The notes under the pieces are model-generated. The model worked only from the letters and a program-made list of their open reading frames with translations. It ran no database searches and was not told the DNA's origin. 32,799 nt of DNA from Paenibacillus dendritiformis (GTDB taxonomy: Bacteria; Bacillota; Bacilli; Paenibacillales; Paenibacillaceae), in contig NZ_OX216966.1 of the NCBI RefSeq assembly GCF_945605565.1, positions 6,690,001-6,722,799 of the forward strand. Direction: 5' to 3'. Made by a program: the position numbers and the translations under genes. This document shows positions 19,702 through 27,554 of this stretch, piece after piece. The first letter of the stretch is position 1, and each line of letters starts with the position of its first letter.

Positions 19702-20250
19702 TCACTCAAAGTGATGATCAGCATCCTTAAATAAAGGATGGTTCCTATCCTTATCCGATAAAATTGGGGCTGAGACCGGCCAATCAATGGCCAGCGCAGG
19801 ATCATTCCACCGAATACCTCTGTCTAATTCAGGAGAATAGTACTCGTCAACCTTATAGAATACTTGTGTATTTGGCACCAAGGTGCAGAAACCATGAGCA
19901 AACCCTTTTGGCACATACAGCTGCCGTCTGTTGTACTCACTTAAAATGACCCCTGCCCATTGCCCATAGGTTGGGGAGGATCGACGAATATCAAGAATGA
20001 CATCATACACGGCACCGCTCAACACACGGACAAGCTTACTTTGTGCTTTCGGCAGAAGTTGGTAGTGCAGACCACGAACAACGCCAGCTTCTTGTGACAA
20101 GGAATGATTATCTTGAATGAAAGTAGTGTCAACCCCTGCTTCCTGATATCGTTCCTCATGATAGCTTTCCATAAAGAAACCTCTATGATCGCCGTGTACC
20201 ATTGGTTCAATCAGCTTGGCTCCGTGAAGCGGCAGATCAATGATATTCAA
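19702..20250 (-). CDS. rmlC: dTDP-4-dehydrorhamnose 3,5-epimerase RmlC
   Basis: RmlC epimerises C3 and C5 of dTDP-4-keto-6-deoxyglucose. The 182-residue cupin has the catalytic His 62 in VRGLHYQ, the substrate-binding run DHRGFFMESY (residues 21-30), VPKGFAHGF (113-121) and FYKVDEYYSPELDRGIRWND (131-150) with the active-site tyrosine. The start is a TTG at 20250, six bases after a GGGGGG stretch; no better start is near. It is 11 bases from the rmlA stop, in the usual A-C-B-D order. Confidence 0.96.
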   Translation of the reverse strand: MNIIDLPLHGAKLIEPMVHGDHRGFFMESYHEERYQEAGVDTTFIQDNHSLSQEAGVVRGLHYQLLPKAQSKLVRVLSGAVYDVILDIRRSSPTYGQWAGVILSEYNRRQLYVPKGFAHGFCTLVPNTQVFYKVDEYYSPELDRGIRWNDPALAIDWPVSAPILSDKDRNHPLFKDADHHFE

Positions 20251-20261
20251 ACAGCGCCCCC

Positions 20262-21005
20262 CTAACTCTTAAACTTCCCAAATTCAACTCCCAATGTCAT
20301 ATCCTGGGCCATCTCATTGGCACGGGCCAGTGATGGATGTGTTCCTGCATCCGTCCACCAGCCCTGTAGAATATTATAAGTTAACTGCTCCCGAATAATA
20401 TATGCATTATTAACGTCTGTTATTTCTAACTCTCCTCGTTGGGAAGGACGTAACGTTTTAATGATATCGAAGACGGCAGCATCAAACATATAAATTCCTG
20501 TGACAGCATACATGCTTTTAGGATGGGCCGGTTTCTCTTCAATGGAGTTGATATGTTGGCCATTCAGTTCAGCTACCCCATATCGCTGCGGATCATGGAC
20601 TTCTTTTAATAAAATTTTCGCGCCTTTGGCTTGTACCCGGAATTGTTCTACATATAGAGAGATGTCGTCCGAAAAGATATTGTCGCCGAGAATAACAACG
20701 ACTTGGTCATTCCCCACAAATTGCTCCGCCAGCCCTAATGCCTGGGCAATACCACCAGCTTCATCCTGCACTTTATAAGTAAAGCTTACACCAAAATCGT
20801 TCCCGCTTCCAAGAAGGTTAACGACATCTCCCATATGCTCTTTGCCCGTAACAATAAGAATATCCTGTATTTCCGCCTGCTTCAGCTTGGAAATCGGATG
20901 AAAGATCATTGGGTACTTGCCAACAGGAAGCAAGTGCTTATTCGTAATCTTCGTTAAAGGAAACAGGCGAGAACCCGTCCCGCCTGCTAGAATGATGCCT
21001 TTCAT
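20262..21005 (-). CDS. rmlA: Glucose-1-phosphate thymidylyltransferase RmlA (short form)
   Basis: RmlA makes dTDP-glucose from dTTP and glucose-1-phosphate, the entry step of dTDP-L-rhamnose synthesis. The signature LAGGTGSRLFPLTK (residues 6-19) and KHLLPVGKYPMI start the nucleotidyltransferase domain; VVILGDNIFSDDI carries the metal-binding Asp, and EEKPAHPKS and TGIYMFD are product-binding blocks. At 247 residues it is shorter than the roughly 290-residue enterobacterial enzyme and matches the shorter Bacillales form. ATG at 21005 has AGAGGT upstream. It is the first of four rml genes and sits where base composition starts to fall. Confidence 0.96.
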   Translation of the reverse strand: MKGIILAGGTGSRLFPLTKITNKHLLPVGKYPMIFHPISKLKQAEIQDILIVTGKEHMGDVVNLLGSGNDFGVSFTYKVQDEAGGIAQALGLAEQFVGNDQVVVILGDNIFSDDISLYVEQFRVQAKGAKILLKEVHDPQRYGVAELNGQHINSIEEKPAHPKSMYAVTGIYMFDAAVFDIIKTLRPSQRGELEITDVNNAYIIREQLTYNILQGWWTDAGTHPSLARANEMAQDMTLGVEFGKFKS

Positions 21006-21051
21006 AGTAGCTACCTCTTTTTTAAAAGATTATGTCAAAATTCTTTTTGAT

Positions 21052-21864
21052 TTAATTTTTCAATACATCAAGTATCTTTTTCATAGTCGCTCTCAAACCA
21101 TTACTTTTGTAATATTCCCTAATTTTATAAAATTTTGTTTTTTTCTGAATCAGGCCAGAGTGTTTCATCAATATTACTTCCTCATATTTCGCCAATCTTC
21201 TTTTCCTTTTCTTTTTTTCAAAAAAATTGGATGGGGTAGTATACACGGAAGTAACTTCATTTACGAAACCTATTTCAGTTTGCAAACTATATCTAATCCA
21301 TAAATCCCAGTCTTCTAAAAGTGTTAAATTCTCGTCGAATCCTCCAAGTATCTCATACATATCTCTCCGGAACATAACAGCTTGAATTGGAAACATATTC
21401 TTTAAAAACAAGTCTCCTTTTTGAACAGGGTTACAGTATAATTCCCTCTCTTTTTTTACCTTATAAGATAAAGGGTTCATGGAAATATATTTTAATTGAT
21501 ACTCTCTTGAACCAGAGAAGATCATCCCATAGTTCGGGAAGGAATAAAAGGCATCCGTCAAACTCTTTAGATGGGAAGGAAAAAAAAAGTCATCATCATC
21601 TAAAAAGTTGATATATGTCCCCTTTGATTTACTTAAGGCATAGTTTCCAATTCTTGTTCTGCCCATATGCATTCCGAAAAAGAAATATTTTATATCCAAG
21701 TCTTTAAATTGTTCGATAAGTCTATAGGATGTATTCACTCCATCTTCGACGATAATGATTTCAAAATTCTTCATTTCTTGATTTCTCAAACTTTCTAAAG
21801 CTTGTTCAAGAAGTTTTGGACGGTTAAATGTACGTATTATTACCGAGACTAAAGGATTTAGCAT
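21052..21864 (-). CDS. Family 2 glycosyltransferase
   Basis: A 270-residue GT2 enzyme of the GT-A fold. Seen are VSVIIRTFNRPKLLEQALES at the N-terminus, IIIVEDGVNTSY, the metal-binding run INFLDDDDFFFPSH (about residues 89-102) and the acceptor-side EDWDLWIRYSL. The C-terminal 60 residues are lysine-rich. The ATG at 21864 uses GGAG located in the last codons of the upstream gene (four bases between the genes), so the two are translationally coupled. The substrate is unknown. The coding region is much more AT-rich than the genes below 20 kb. Confidence 0.88.
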   Translation of the reverse strand: MLNPLVSVIIRTFNRPKLLEQALESLRNQEMKNFEIIIVEDGVNTSYRLIEQFKDLDIKYFFFGMHMGRTRIGNYALSKSKGTYINFLDDDDFFFPSHLKSLTDAFYSFPNYGMIFSGSREYQLKYISMNPLSYKVKKERELYCNPVQKGDLFLKNMFPIQAVMFRRDMYEILGGFDENLTLLEDWDLWIRYSLQTEIGFVNEVTSVYTTPSNFFEKKKRKRRLAKYEEVILMKHSGLIQKKTKFYKIREYYKSNGLRATMKKILDVLKN

Positions 21865-21868
21865 TTAC

Positions 21869-24058
21869 CTACTCCGGCGGGCTAATATTATTGATTGCCT
21901 CATATATTCTCTCACAATTTTTATCATCTTTTAATTGAAAAAAACCTTGAATCCTATCTTTATATTTATCTTCTAACAAAAAAGCATTCTCATGAAGATA
22001 AAAGATATAATCTACCAGTTCCTTTTCTGATGTAACTACAGGACCAAATCCATCTCTCTTATAATCAAAATAACCTTTTTTATAATGGGTTAAGAAAAAA
22101 TCATGCTCATCAAATTGATAATAGATACTAGGCTTCTCCATATACGCAAAATCAAAAAAAACACTGGAATAATCAGTTATAAGAAGCTTGGACTCTAACA
22201 AAAGTTGTTGCACATCGTGTGAGTTTTTATCAGCTATGATGATATTTTTACTGGAACTTGAAAAATAATCACCATACTCTTGCATCTCATAATGTAAATA
22301 AAAAAATAGTAAGAATTCGTGTTTCTCTAACCATTCTGTCAAATATACATTAGTAATTAAAGATTGATAAACTTTGTAATACTGTGACCTTATAAAATCC
22401 TTATATCCACAGGACTTTAAGTCTTTTCTCCAAGTAGGCATTAATAACAAAAGTTTCTTTTCGGTTCTCTTATGTAAAGCATCGAACCTAGCAAATCCTG
22501 TATACACCACTTCACTTGGTTCATAGCCAAAATATGACGTCACATAGTCATATTCAGGCTTAGCTCCGGTAATAAACAGATTAAAAGATGTATTTTTTTT
22601 CCCTAACTCTTCGGTTACATCATCTTTAGTAATTCCGTGCTGCAAGAAAACGTAACTTTTAGTTACTCCAGCGATTTTCCCAAGTGTACTCATGTAAAAC
22701 TTATAATTCCAAGGTTCAATCCTCCCCTTATGGGCAGAGATGATTTTTGAAGCAAGGATAAATAGTATTTTATGCTTTAAACTACGATATGCCACAACAT
22801 TCCCTAAATGTTGTACTTTTAAATAATCATTTGTTGCTTTTTTATTAATTAAATAGTAAACATTTTTTTCTGGGTGAAACTTTCTCATGTACAAAAATAA
22901 GTGGTAACCATTATCTTTCGCCTCGTCACATCGCTCACAAATCAACCATACGTCTTGGTAATGAGGATGCAACCTATAACAAAAGGAAACTAAAAAAGCA
23001 ATTCCTGCATCAATTAATTTATAACCTTTTCTTCCTCTACATATCATTTTTCGTAGAAAAGATTTCGCTTTTTCTACCAGTAAAGAGAATAAAAAATTAG
23101 TGTATTTTTTTTCTCTTACTAATCTAATAATTAGCTGAGCATAAGTGCTTTCAATTTTATTGATAATCTGTTCATCTATTTGTTTTAGTAAAGACTTCAC
23201 TTTATAATAGTAATCCTTTTGTTCTTTAAAACTAAAAACACGATTTACTATCATATTATATATAAAAGGAGTAGTCGTACTTGCATTAAATAAGTCAATT
23301 AATGGTTTGTACTTAGGGTATTCAAAGCTCAACCTGTTTAATTGAAGATTTACATGAAGATGCTCAATATAGTTTTGTTTATTTAAAAAATAAGTATCTG
23401 TTTTAGACTTTTCATTTGAGTCTTCTCTTTTCCTGTAATAGTATTTGCATTTATTTGAAACAAAAAGACTTTTAGCCCTAAAAGTAGTGATAGTAGATAT
23501 TAATACATCTTCCATTTGAGAATCGGAAAAAGCCAAGCCTTCCAAGAGGGATTTTCGAAAAATTTTATTACAAACAGACGTTCCAAAAATTATTTCTGGA
23601 GTTTCCATGATATCTGTAATAATTTTTTCACAATCGAACAATTTAGCAGATGGGTTTCTATTGTATTTATTTCCAGATGCACTATAGTACTCATACTCAA
23701 AAATAACAATATCAACGTGATTTTCTTTCATTTTTTCTATAACATCTTCATAAGTGTTCAAAGAGATAAAATCATCTGAATCAATAAAAGAAATGTAGTT
23801 CGACTTGGCATAAGCTAATCCAGTGTTTCTAGCTGCACCTGTACCCAAGTTTTTTTCATGGTTAAAAATTCTTATAGATGGATATTTAGCTGCATATGCT
23901 TCAGCTATCTTTAAAGTACTATCAGTAGAACCATCATTTATTAATAAAATCTCAATATTATCCACACCAATTGTTTGTTGAATAAGAGATTCTAAGCATT
24001 CAGAAATATATTTTTCTACATTATATGCTGGGATAATCACGGAAACATCATAGCTCAT
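21869..24058 (-). CDS. Fusion of a family 2 glycosyltransferase and a CDP-glycerol glycerophosphotransferase
   Basis: A 729-residue two-domain enzyme. Residues 1-240 are GT2: SVIIPAYNVEKYISECLESL, INDGSTDS and the metal motif in SFIDSDDF (90-97). Residues from about 370 form a CDP-glycerol:poly(glycerophosphate) transferase domain of the TagB/TagF type: LQHGITKDDV with the catalytic-type His 474, MPTWRKDL, and LLITDYSSVFFDFAYMEKP (about 625-643). By analogy it adds a sugar and a glycerol phosphate to the same growing glycan, as in teichoic-acid-like polymers and in the glycerol-phosphate-modified S-layer glycan linkers of some Paenibacillus. The frame opens at a GTG at 24091 without a clear binding site; the ATG at 24058, just before the GT2 fold, with GGATGG nine bases upstream, is preferred. 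No gene for CDP-glycerol synthesis (tagD) is visible in the window. Confidence 0.88.
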   Translation of the reverse strand: MSYDVSVIIPAYNVEKYISECLESLIQQTIGVDNIEILLINDGSTDSTLKIAEAYAAKYPSIRIFNHEKNLGTGAARNTGLAYAKSNYISFIDSDDFISLNTYEDVIEKMKENHVDIVIFEYEYYSASGNKYNRNPSAKLFDCEKIITDIMETPEIIFGTSVCNKIFRKSLLEGLAFSDSQMEDVLISTITTFRAKSLFVSNKCKYYYRKREDSNEKSKTDTYFLNKQNYIEHLHVNLQLNRLSFEYPKYKPLIDLFNASTTTPFIYNMIVNRVFSFKEQKDYYYKVKSLLKQIDEQIINKIESTYAQLIIRLVREKKYTNFLFSLLVEKAKSFLRKMICRGRKGYKLIDAGIAFLVSFCYRLHPHYQDVWLICERCDEAKDNGYHLFLYMRKFHPEKNVYYLINKKATNDYLKVQHLGNVVAYRSLKHKILFILASKIISAHKGRIEPWNYKFYMSTLGKIAGVTKSYVFLQHGITKDDVTEELGKKNTSFNLFITGAKPEYDYVTSYFGYEPSEVVYTGFARFDALHKRTEKKLLLLMPTWRKDLKSCGYKDFIRSQYYKVYQSLITNVYLTEWLEKHEFLLFFYLHYEMQEYGDYFSSSSKNIIIADKNSHDVQQLLLESKLLITDYSSVFFDFAYMEKPSIYYQFDEHDFFLTHYKKGYFDYKRDGFGPVVTSEKELVDYIFYLHENAFLLEDKYKDRIQGFFQLKDDKNCERIYEAINNISPPE

Positions 24059-24153
24059 ATTCTTTCGCCATCCATCTCGAAGTTCTACCACTTTTCTTTA
24101 TTCTTTTTCATTTGTTCTTATTTAGATTCTTCCAGATTATTAAGTCTAAAAAT

Positions 24154-26583
24154 TTATTTTAATTCAGATGTAATGAGTTCAATTTCTTTTAGAATAGTAC
24201 TACTTAACCGATACTTAACTCTAACGGTCTTAGATGCATTTCTAGATAAATTCATAAATAATTTGGGTTGGTGATATAGCTTCTCAATGCTGTTTGCCAA
24301 CTCTTTATAATCTTTTGCTACAAGTATACCACAATCAGATGATTCAGGGACTGCCGAATCATTTGCTACCACTGGTACTAAACCTGCTGACATAGCTTCA
24401 GCTTTATTAAAATATTGAGAATCTCTCCTTCTCCGATTAGGTTGAAACTCGGTACCATGAAGCCAAACCAATATTTTTTTATCTCTAATACTATTTTTGA
24501 CTGCATCCCACATTTCTGCTGATAGAGAATGGATGAGTACCATTTCATATCCACCGGTTAATAATATATTATTCAATAACTCAGAGTTTCCCTCAATAAT
24601 GTCTATTCCACAAAATTCAGAGTACCTTTTGGAACAATTACCGCCATATCTAAAGACATCTACTAATAGGCCATTGTTTTTATACTCTTCTACTCGACTA
24701 TGAATGAATGCATTACATTGAAAATCACTATAGTCTGGATAGTTGTAAGTAATAACCAGAATTTTGGACTTTTTTATAAAATAAGTAGCATCAGAATAAT
24801 GCACATTATTTGATGCATTCTCTTCAATATATTGAGCTAAAGGTTGAATATTTTCTACCTGTTCATATATACTATCAACGCTTTTACCGGTATCAACCAC
24901 CACTAAGTCATCAACAATTGGACATTTACTCCCGGTAAAATCCATACAATAGTTATATTCATCAAGCGACAAACATGTTTCCAATATTACCCCTTCATTG
25001 ATTGCTTTGCTGTACTCCATCAATTCTTCATGTTTTAAATACTTCAAATTAATAAACGCTCTTCGAATCGCTGCTTGTTGAACTAATTTATACTGACCCC
25101 CGTTTCCTATACGTTCGAAAAATCCATCTTTTCTATGGAAAAAGTAGCTCTCCTTACTAAAAACAAATTCATTTGAATAGTTTAGAGCAAGAACATAATC
25201 CGTAATGTAGTTCTCCCCATAGTAGTCCTTTGTTGAAAAAAATGATACATGAGAATATTTTTCCTTTATGTTATTTATGATTTTTCTTGTCAATTTATTA
25301 ATAAGAATAATGTCTTCAGAAAAATGACAATATGAGAGGCTAGCTAAATTAGTTACTATACATATTTTTTTGTATTTATATTTTTGTCTCGAAAAATTAC
25401 ACAATAGTCTTTCGAGTTCATCCTTAGTGCGAGCTTGAGCAATTATTATTACCTTTATTGGTTTGCAATCAAGAGGTTTTTCATATACTTTATTAATAAT
25501 AAACTCTAATCTCTTTTTGTAAGTATGCTCACTAAGCACCTTCCGTAAGCCTAACAATCTAAACTTTGATAAATACTCGCTATCTTCGAGCTTTTTTACT
25601 TCTGTATACAGCCGTTTTCCATCATCCGTACATACGACTAAATCACCAAATAGGTTACGAATTGCTCTGGAATAATTACTAACTGTTATGGTATTACATG
25701 CTAGTAGTTCAAAGATTCGTCTTGCACACATGCTTTGAGATTGTTTAACCGAATTCATATTAATGTTATACATATATCCTTTATATGCCTTAGTAATATT
25801 ATCTGTTTTTAGATATCCTTTAATATAACGTTTGTATTGACGAGGAAACTTATTTTTTGACTTTTTATTGTTAAAGTTCCTATCATATATATCTAAATCT
25901 TTTATTCGTGTAATTATATTAATGAAAGTTTCAAAATCTTTCACCCGATCGCTAAATCCTTGATAATATGCACCTGCAAAGCAGAATTTGTCTTCCCTAT
26001 GAATCACTTCTATTGGATTATGATATTTAGGCTGGGCAGCAAATGGCATGAAGAAGATTCTGTCATGCCTTAATATTGTTTTATAATTTATTATACAATC
26101 AATATCCGTTGTAAAAACAAAGTCTGCAAGCTTGGCTATATGAATAAAATCATTAAAATGAAAAGGGTCCTCTTTGTTCCAAAATACAATTGGAATACTA
26201 TTTTTTTTACAATAATGTAGGAGATCTAAAATATCATCACTTAAATTTGTGATTTTCTGATTCCATAAGCCATTAATTCCACTCCATGCAGATTCTAAAA
26301 AAAACATATCAGCTTGGAATTGCTCAAGTTCACTACGCCAGTTATTAGGAGTAACTTGAAATAGGTTACATTCTGGGGATAGTGAATGGTATGTAAAATC
26401 ATCCATAATACAACCGATTTTTATTTTTTTTGATGTTTGAAATGAGCGCTTAAATTTCTTCGAGAGGAGGGTATAATCTGTTTTATTTAAACTCTCATAG
26501 CTTATATCTTTTAATTCACCTAAGATTTGATTTCGCACTCGATGAATTTCTTCTATTTTATTCTTTATATAATTTATGTCCAT
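24154..26583 (-). CDS. Multi-domain glycosyltransferase, CgeB-like N-terminus, reduced GT4 C-terminus
   Basis: An 809-residue protein with three parts. Residues about 50-370 resemble the CgeB/DUF3880 glycosyltransferase group: KIGCIMDDFTYHSL, FLESAWSGINGLW, PIVFWNKEDPFHF and CARRIFELLACNTITVSNYS, a donor-binding segment. Residues about 374-560 are a GT2-like linker region (KPIKVIIIAQARTKDELERL). Residues about 605-809 are GT4-like: KILVITYNYPDY, ILVWLHGTEFQPNR, then at once RRDSQYFNKAEAMSAGLVPV. In relatives the HGxE..P segment and the RxDSQ..EAMSSG segment are separated by roughly 170-200 residues; here they are adjacent, so most of the central GT4 fold is missing in frame, with the join near 24424-24438. 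The C-terminal domain is therefore probably inactive, while the CgeB-like part may work. ATG at 26583 has GGAGAGAGG upstream. Confidence 0.82.
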   Translation of the reverse strand: MDINYIKNKIEEIHRVRNQILGELKDISYESLNKTDYTLLSKKFKRSFQTSKKIKIGCIMDDFTYHSLSPECNLFQVTPNNWRSELEQFQADMFFLESAWSGINGLWNQKITNLSDDILDLLHYCKKNSIPIVFWNKEDPFHFNDFIHIAKLADFVFTTDIDCIINYKTILRHDRIFFMPFAAQPKYHNPIEVIHREDKFCFAGAYYQGFSDRVKDFETFINIITRIKDLDIYDRNFNNKKSKNKFPRQYKRYIKGYLKTDNITKAYKGYMYNINMNSVKQSQSMCARRIFELLACNTITVSNYSRAIRNLFGDLVVCTDDGKRLYTEVKKLEDSEYLSKFRLLGLRKVLSEHTYKKRLEFIINKVYEKPLDCKPIKVIIIAQARTKDELERLLCNFSRQKYKYKKICIVTNLASLSYCHFSEDIILINKLTRKIINNIKEKYSHVSFFSTKDYYGENYITDYVLALNYSNEFVFSKESYFFHRKDGFFERIGNGGQYKLVQQAAIRRAFINLKYLKHEELMEYSKAINEGVILETCLSLDEYNYCMDFTGSKCPIVDDLVVVDTGKSVDSIYEQVENIQPLAQYIEENASNNVHYSDATYFIKKSKILVITYNYPDYSDFQCNAFIHSRVEEYKNNGLLVDVFRYGGNCSKRYSEFCGIDIIEGNSELLNNILLTGGYEMVLIHSLSAEMWDAVKNSIRDKKILVWLHGTEFQPNRRRRDSQYFNKAEAMSAGLVPVVANDSAVPESSDCGILVAKDYKELANSIEKLYHQPKLFMNLSRNASKTVRVKYRLSSTILKEIELITSELK

Positions 26584-26600
26584 ATCCCTCTCTCCATACC

Positions 26601-26864
26601 CTAGAAATCTCTTGGAACTCTATTTTTCCATTTCCAATATAGTAGCGTCAATTTTCCTAATTTAGACCTACTAAGTAACTCATATTTTTTTAAAATAACA
26701 TTGTATTTTGCTTCTAAGTGCGTGTATTCTTCAATCAACTCAATATACTTCAATAGTGTTTTTTCCTCACTGTCAAGTCTGCGAAGAATTTCCTTGTTTT
26801 TAACTTCAACAATTTCTTCTAAGCATCTTATTTTTTCTTGATGACTCCCATTATCTATTTTCAC
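26601..26864 (-). CDS. Small coiled-coil protein at the head of the glycan operon
   Basis: An 87-residue protein with no recognised family. Residues about 8-65 are rich in Glu, Lys and Leu with heptad-like spacing (IRCLEEIVEVKNKEILRRLD, LEAKYNVILKKYELL), predicting a coiled coil. The tail SKLGKLTLLYWKWKNRVPRDF resembles the membrane-proximal KLGKLTLxYWKLR segment that often ends or links glycosyltransferase domains. It may be a scaffold for the glycosyltransferases or a detached end of a larger one. The GTG start at 26864 has AGGTAGGTG eight bases upstream. It is 17 bases before the next gene and follows the likely promoter at 26898-26926, so it is the first gene of the minus-strand run. Confidence 0.65.
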   Translation of the reverse strand: MKIDNGSHQEKIRCLEEIVEVKNKEILRRLDSEEKTLLKYIELIEEYTHLEAKYNVILKKYELLSRSKLGKLTLLYWKWKNRVPRDF

Positions 26865-26889
26865 AATCGTAACACCTACCTATGATTAA

Positions 26890-26926
26890 AAATCCAGATT
26901 CTAATGTAAGGGCTGGATTTACCCAA
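26890..26926 (-). promoter_or_regulatory. Promoter of the glycan operon with an overlapping inverted repeat
   Basis: On the minus strand TTGGGT (26921-26926), a 17-base spacer and TAGAAT (26898-26903) form a plausible sigma-A promoter about 35 bases before the GTG at 26864. The -10 box matches five of six; the -35 matches three. An eight-base inverted repeat, AAATCCAG (26890-26897) and CTGGATTT (26913-26920), brackets the -10 box and part of the spacer. That is the place of a repressor operator. The regulator is not in the window. Confidence 0.45.
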
Positions 26927-26937
26927 TTTGAAAATCC

Positions 26938-26958
26938 AAAAAAACCTTGTGTAAGGTC
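26938..26958 (-). terminator. Short terminator-like hairpin
   Basis: On the minus strand ACCTT (26953-26957) pairs with AAGGT (26944-26948) around a four-base loop, followed by a T-run (26938-26943). On the plus strand the same stem is followed by CTTTTATTT. The stem is only five base pairs. It may stop read-through from the spacer into the glycan operon promoter region. Confidence 0.4.
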
Positions 26959-27168
26959 TTTTATTTATATGTTGTTACATTATAAGTTTACCGATAAGTC
27001 GTCACAATGGGAATAAATTCAATATAACAAGATTCACTTTTTTATTTGAAAGATAGAGAAAAGCAAAGAATATTTTTTCGTTATATTATTGTGAATAAAA
27101 AAAGAGCTCATGAGTGATTCGTGTAAAATTGAAGTCATTAAAATACCATTAACACTGTAGAACCAATC

Positions 27169-27325
27169 ATGAGTCACTTAAATTTTAGCATAACAAAGCG
27201 TATCCAACTAGCCACCCTCCTATCAATGTTAGAATAATTGAAGTGTCAAAATGATAACAGCAATGACATTGGATATTTCATCAATTATCACTACCACAAA
27301 AGGCATACAACATCTACTTTGCTGA
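27169..27325 (+). pseudogene. Possible IS30-family transposase remnant
   Basis: From the ATG at 27169 the plus strand reads MSHLNFSITKRIQLATLLSM and then stops at 27237. The phrase resembles the N-terminus of IS30-family transposases (MSHLTxxxRIxLxxLL). One frame over, 27242-27322 reads SVKMITAMTLDISSIITT, which is compatible with the following helix-turn-helix (SKxEIAxxLGxSxSTI) in decayed form. Nothing of the catalytic DDE part was found and terminal inverted repeats could not be identified. The similarity is short and degenerate, so this is a tentative call. Confidence 0.35.
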
Positions 27326-27408
27326 AATATCTTAAGTAGTTGAAACTCATTATTTATGTGCAAAAAATAATTTGTTTAAAAATCATTTTGCCTTGTCCCG
27401 AATCAAAC

Positions 27409-27437
27409 TTGACAACCATCTCAAAAAAATACATGAT
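27409..27437 (+). promoter_or_regulatory. Promoter of the asparagine-synthetase-like gene
   Basis: A consensus -35 box TTGACA (27409-27414), a 17-base spacer and CATGAT (27432-27437) lie about 115 bases before the ATG at 27555. The -10 is a four-of-six match. The leader between promoter and gene is AT-rich with no obvious structure. Confidence 0.5.
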
Positions 27438-27554
27438 GCTTAAATAAGGAGTGATAACACTATTTCAACAGTGTAGATTATACAATGTAAACCAAAGCAG
27501 ATTTTTCAAAATCAAAAGAGGTTAAAAAATAAATTAGAGGGAGAATCTAACACA

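Larger units (their letters stand above)
26865..27554. other. Gene-free spacer between the glycan operon and the plus-strand gene
   Basis: About 690 AT-rich bases separate two divergent transcription units. No intact gene was found. It contains, in order, a minus-strand promoter with an inverted repeat (26890-26926), a small terminator-like hairpin (26938-26958), a possible transposase remnant (27169-27325) and a plus-strand promoter (27409-27437). A weak hairpin ACACT/AGTGT lies near 27458-27475. No tRNA or att site was recognised. Confidence 0.6.
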
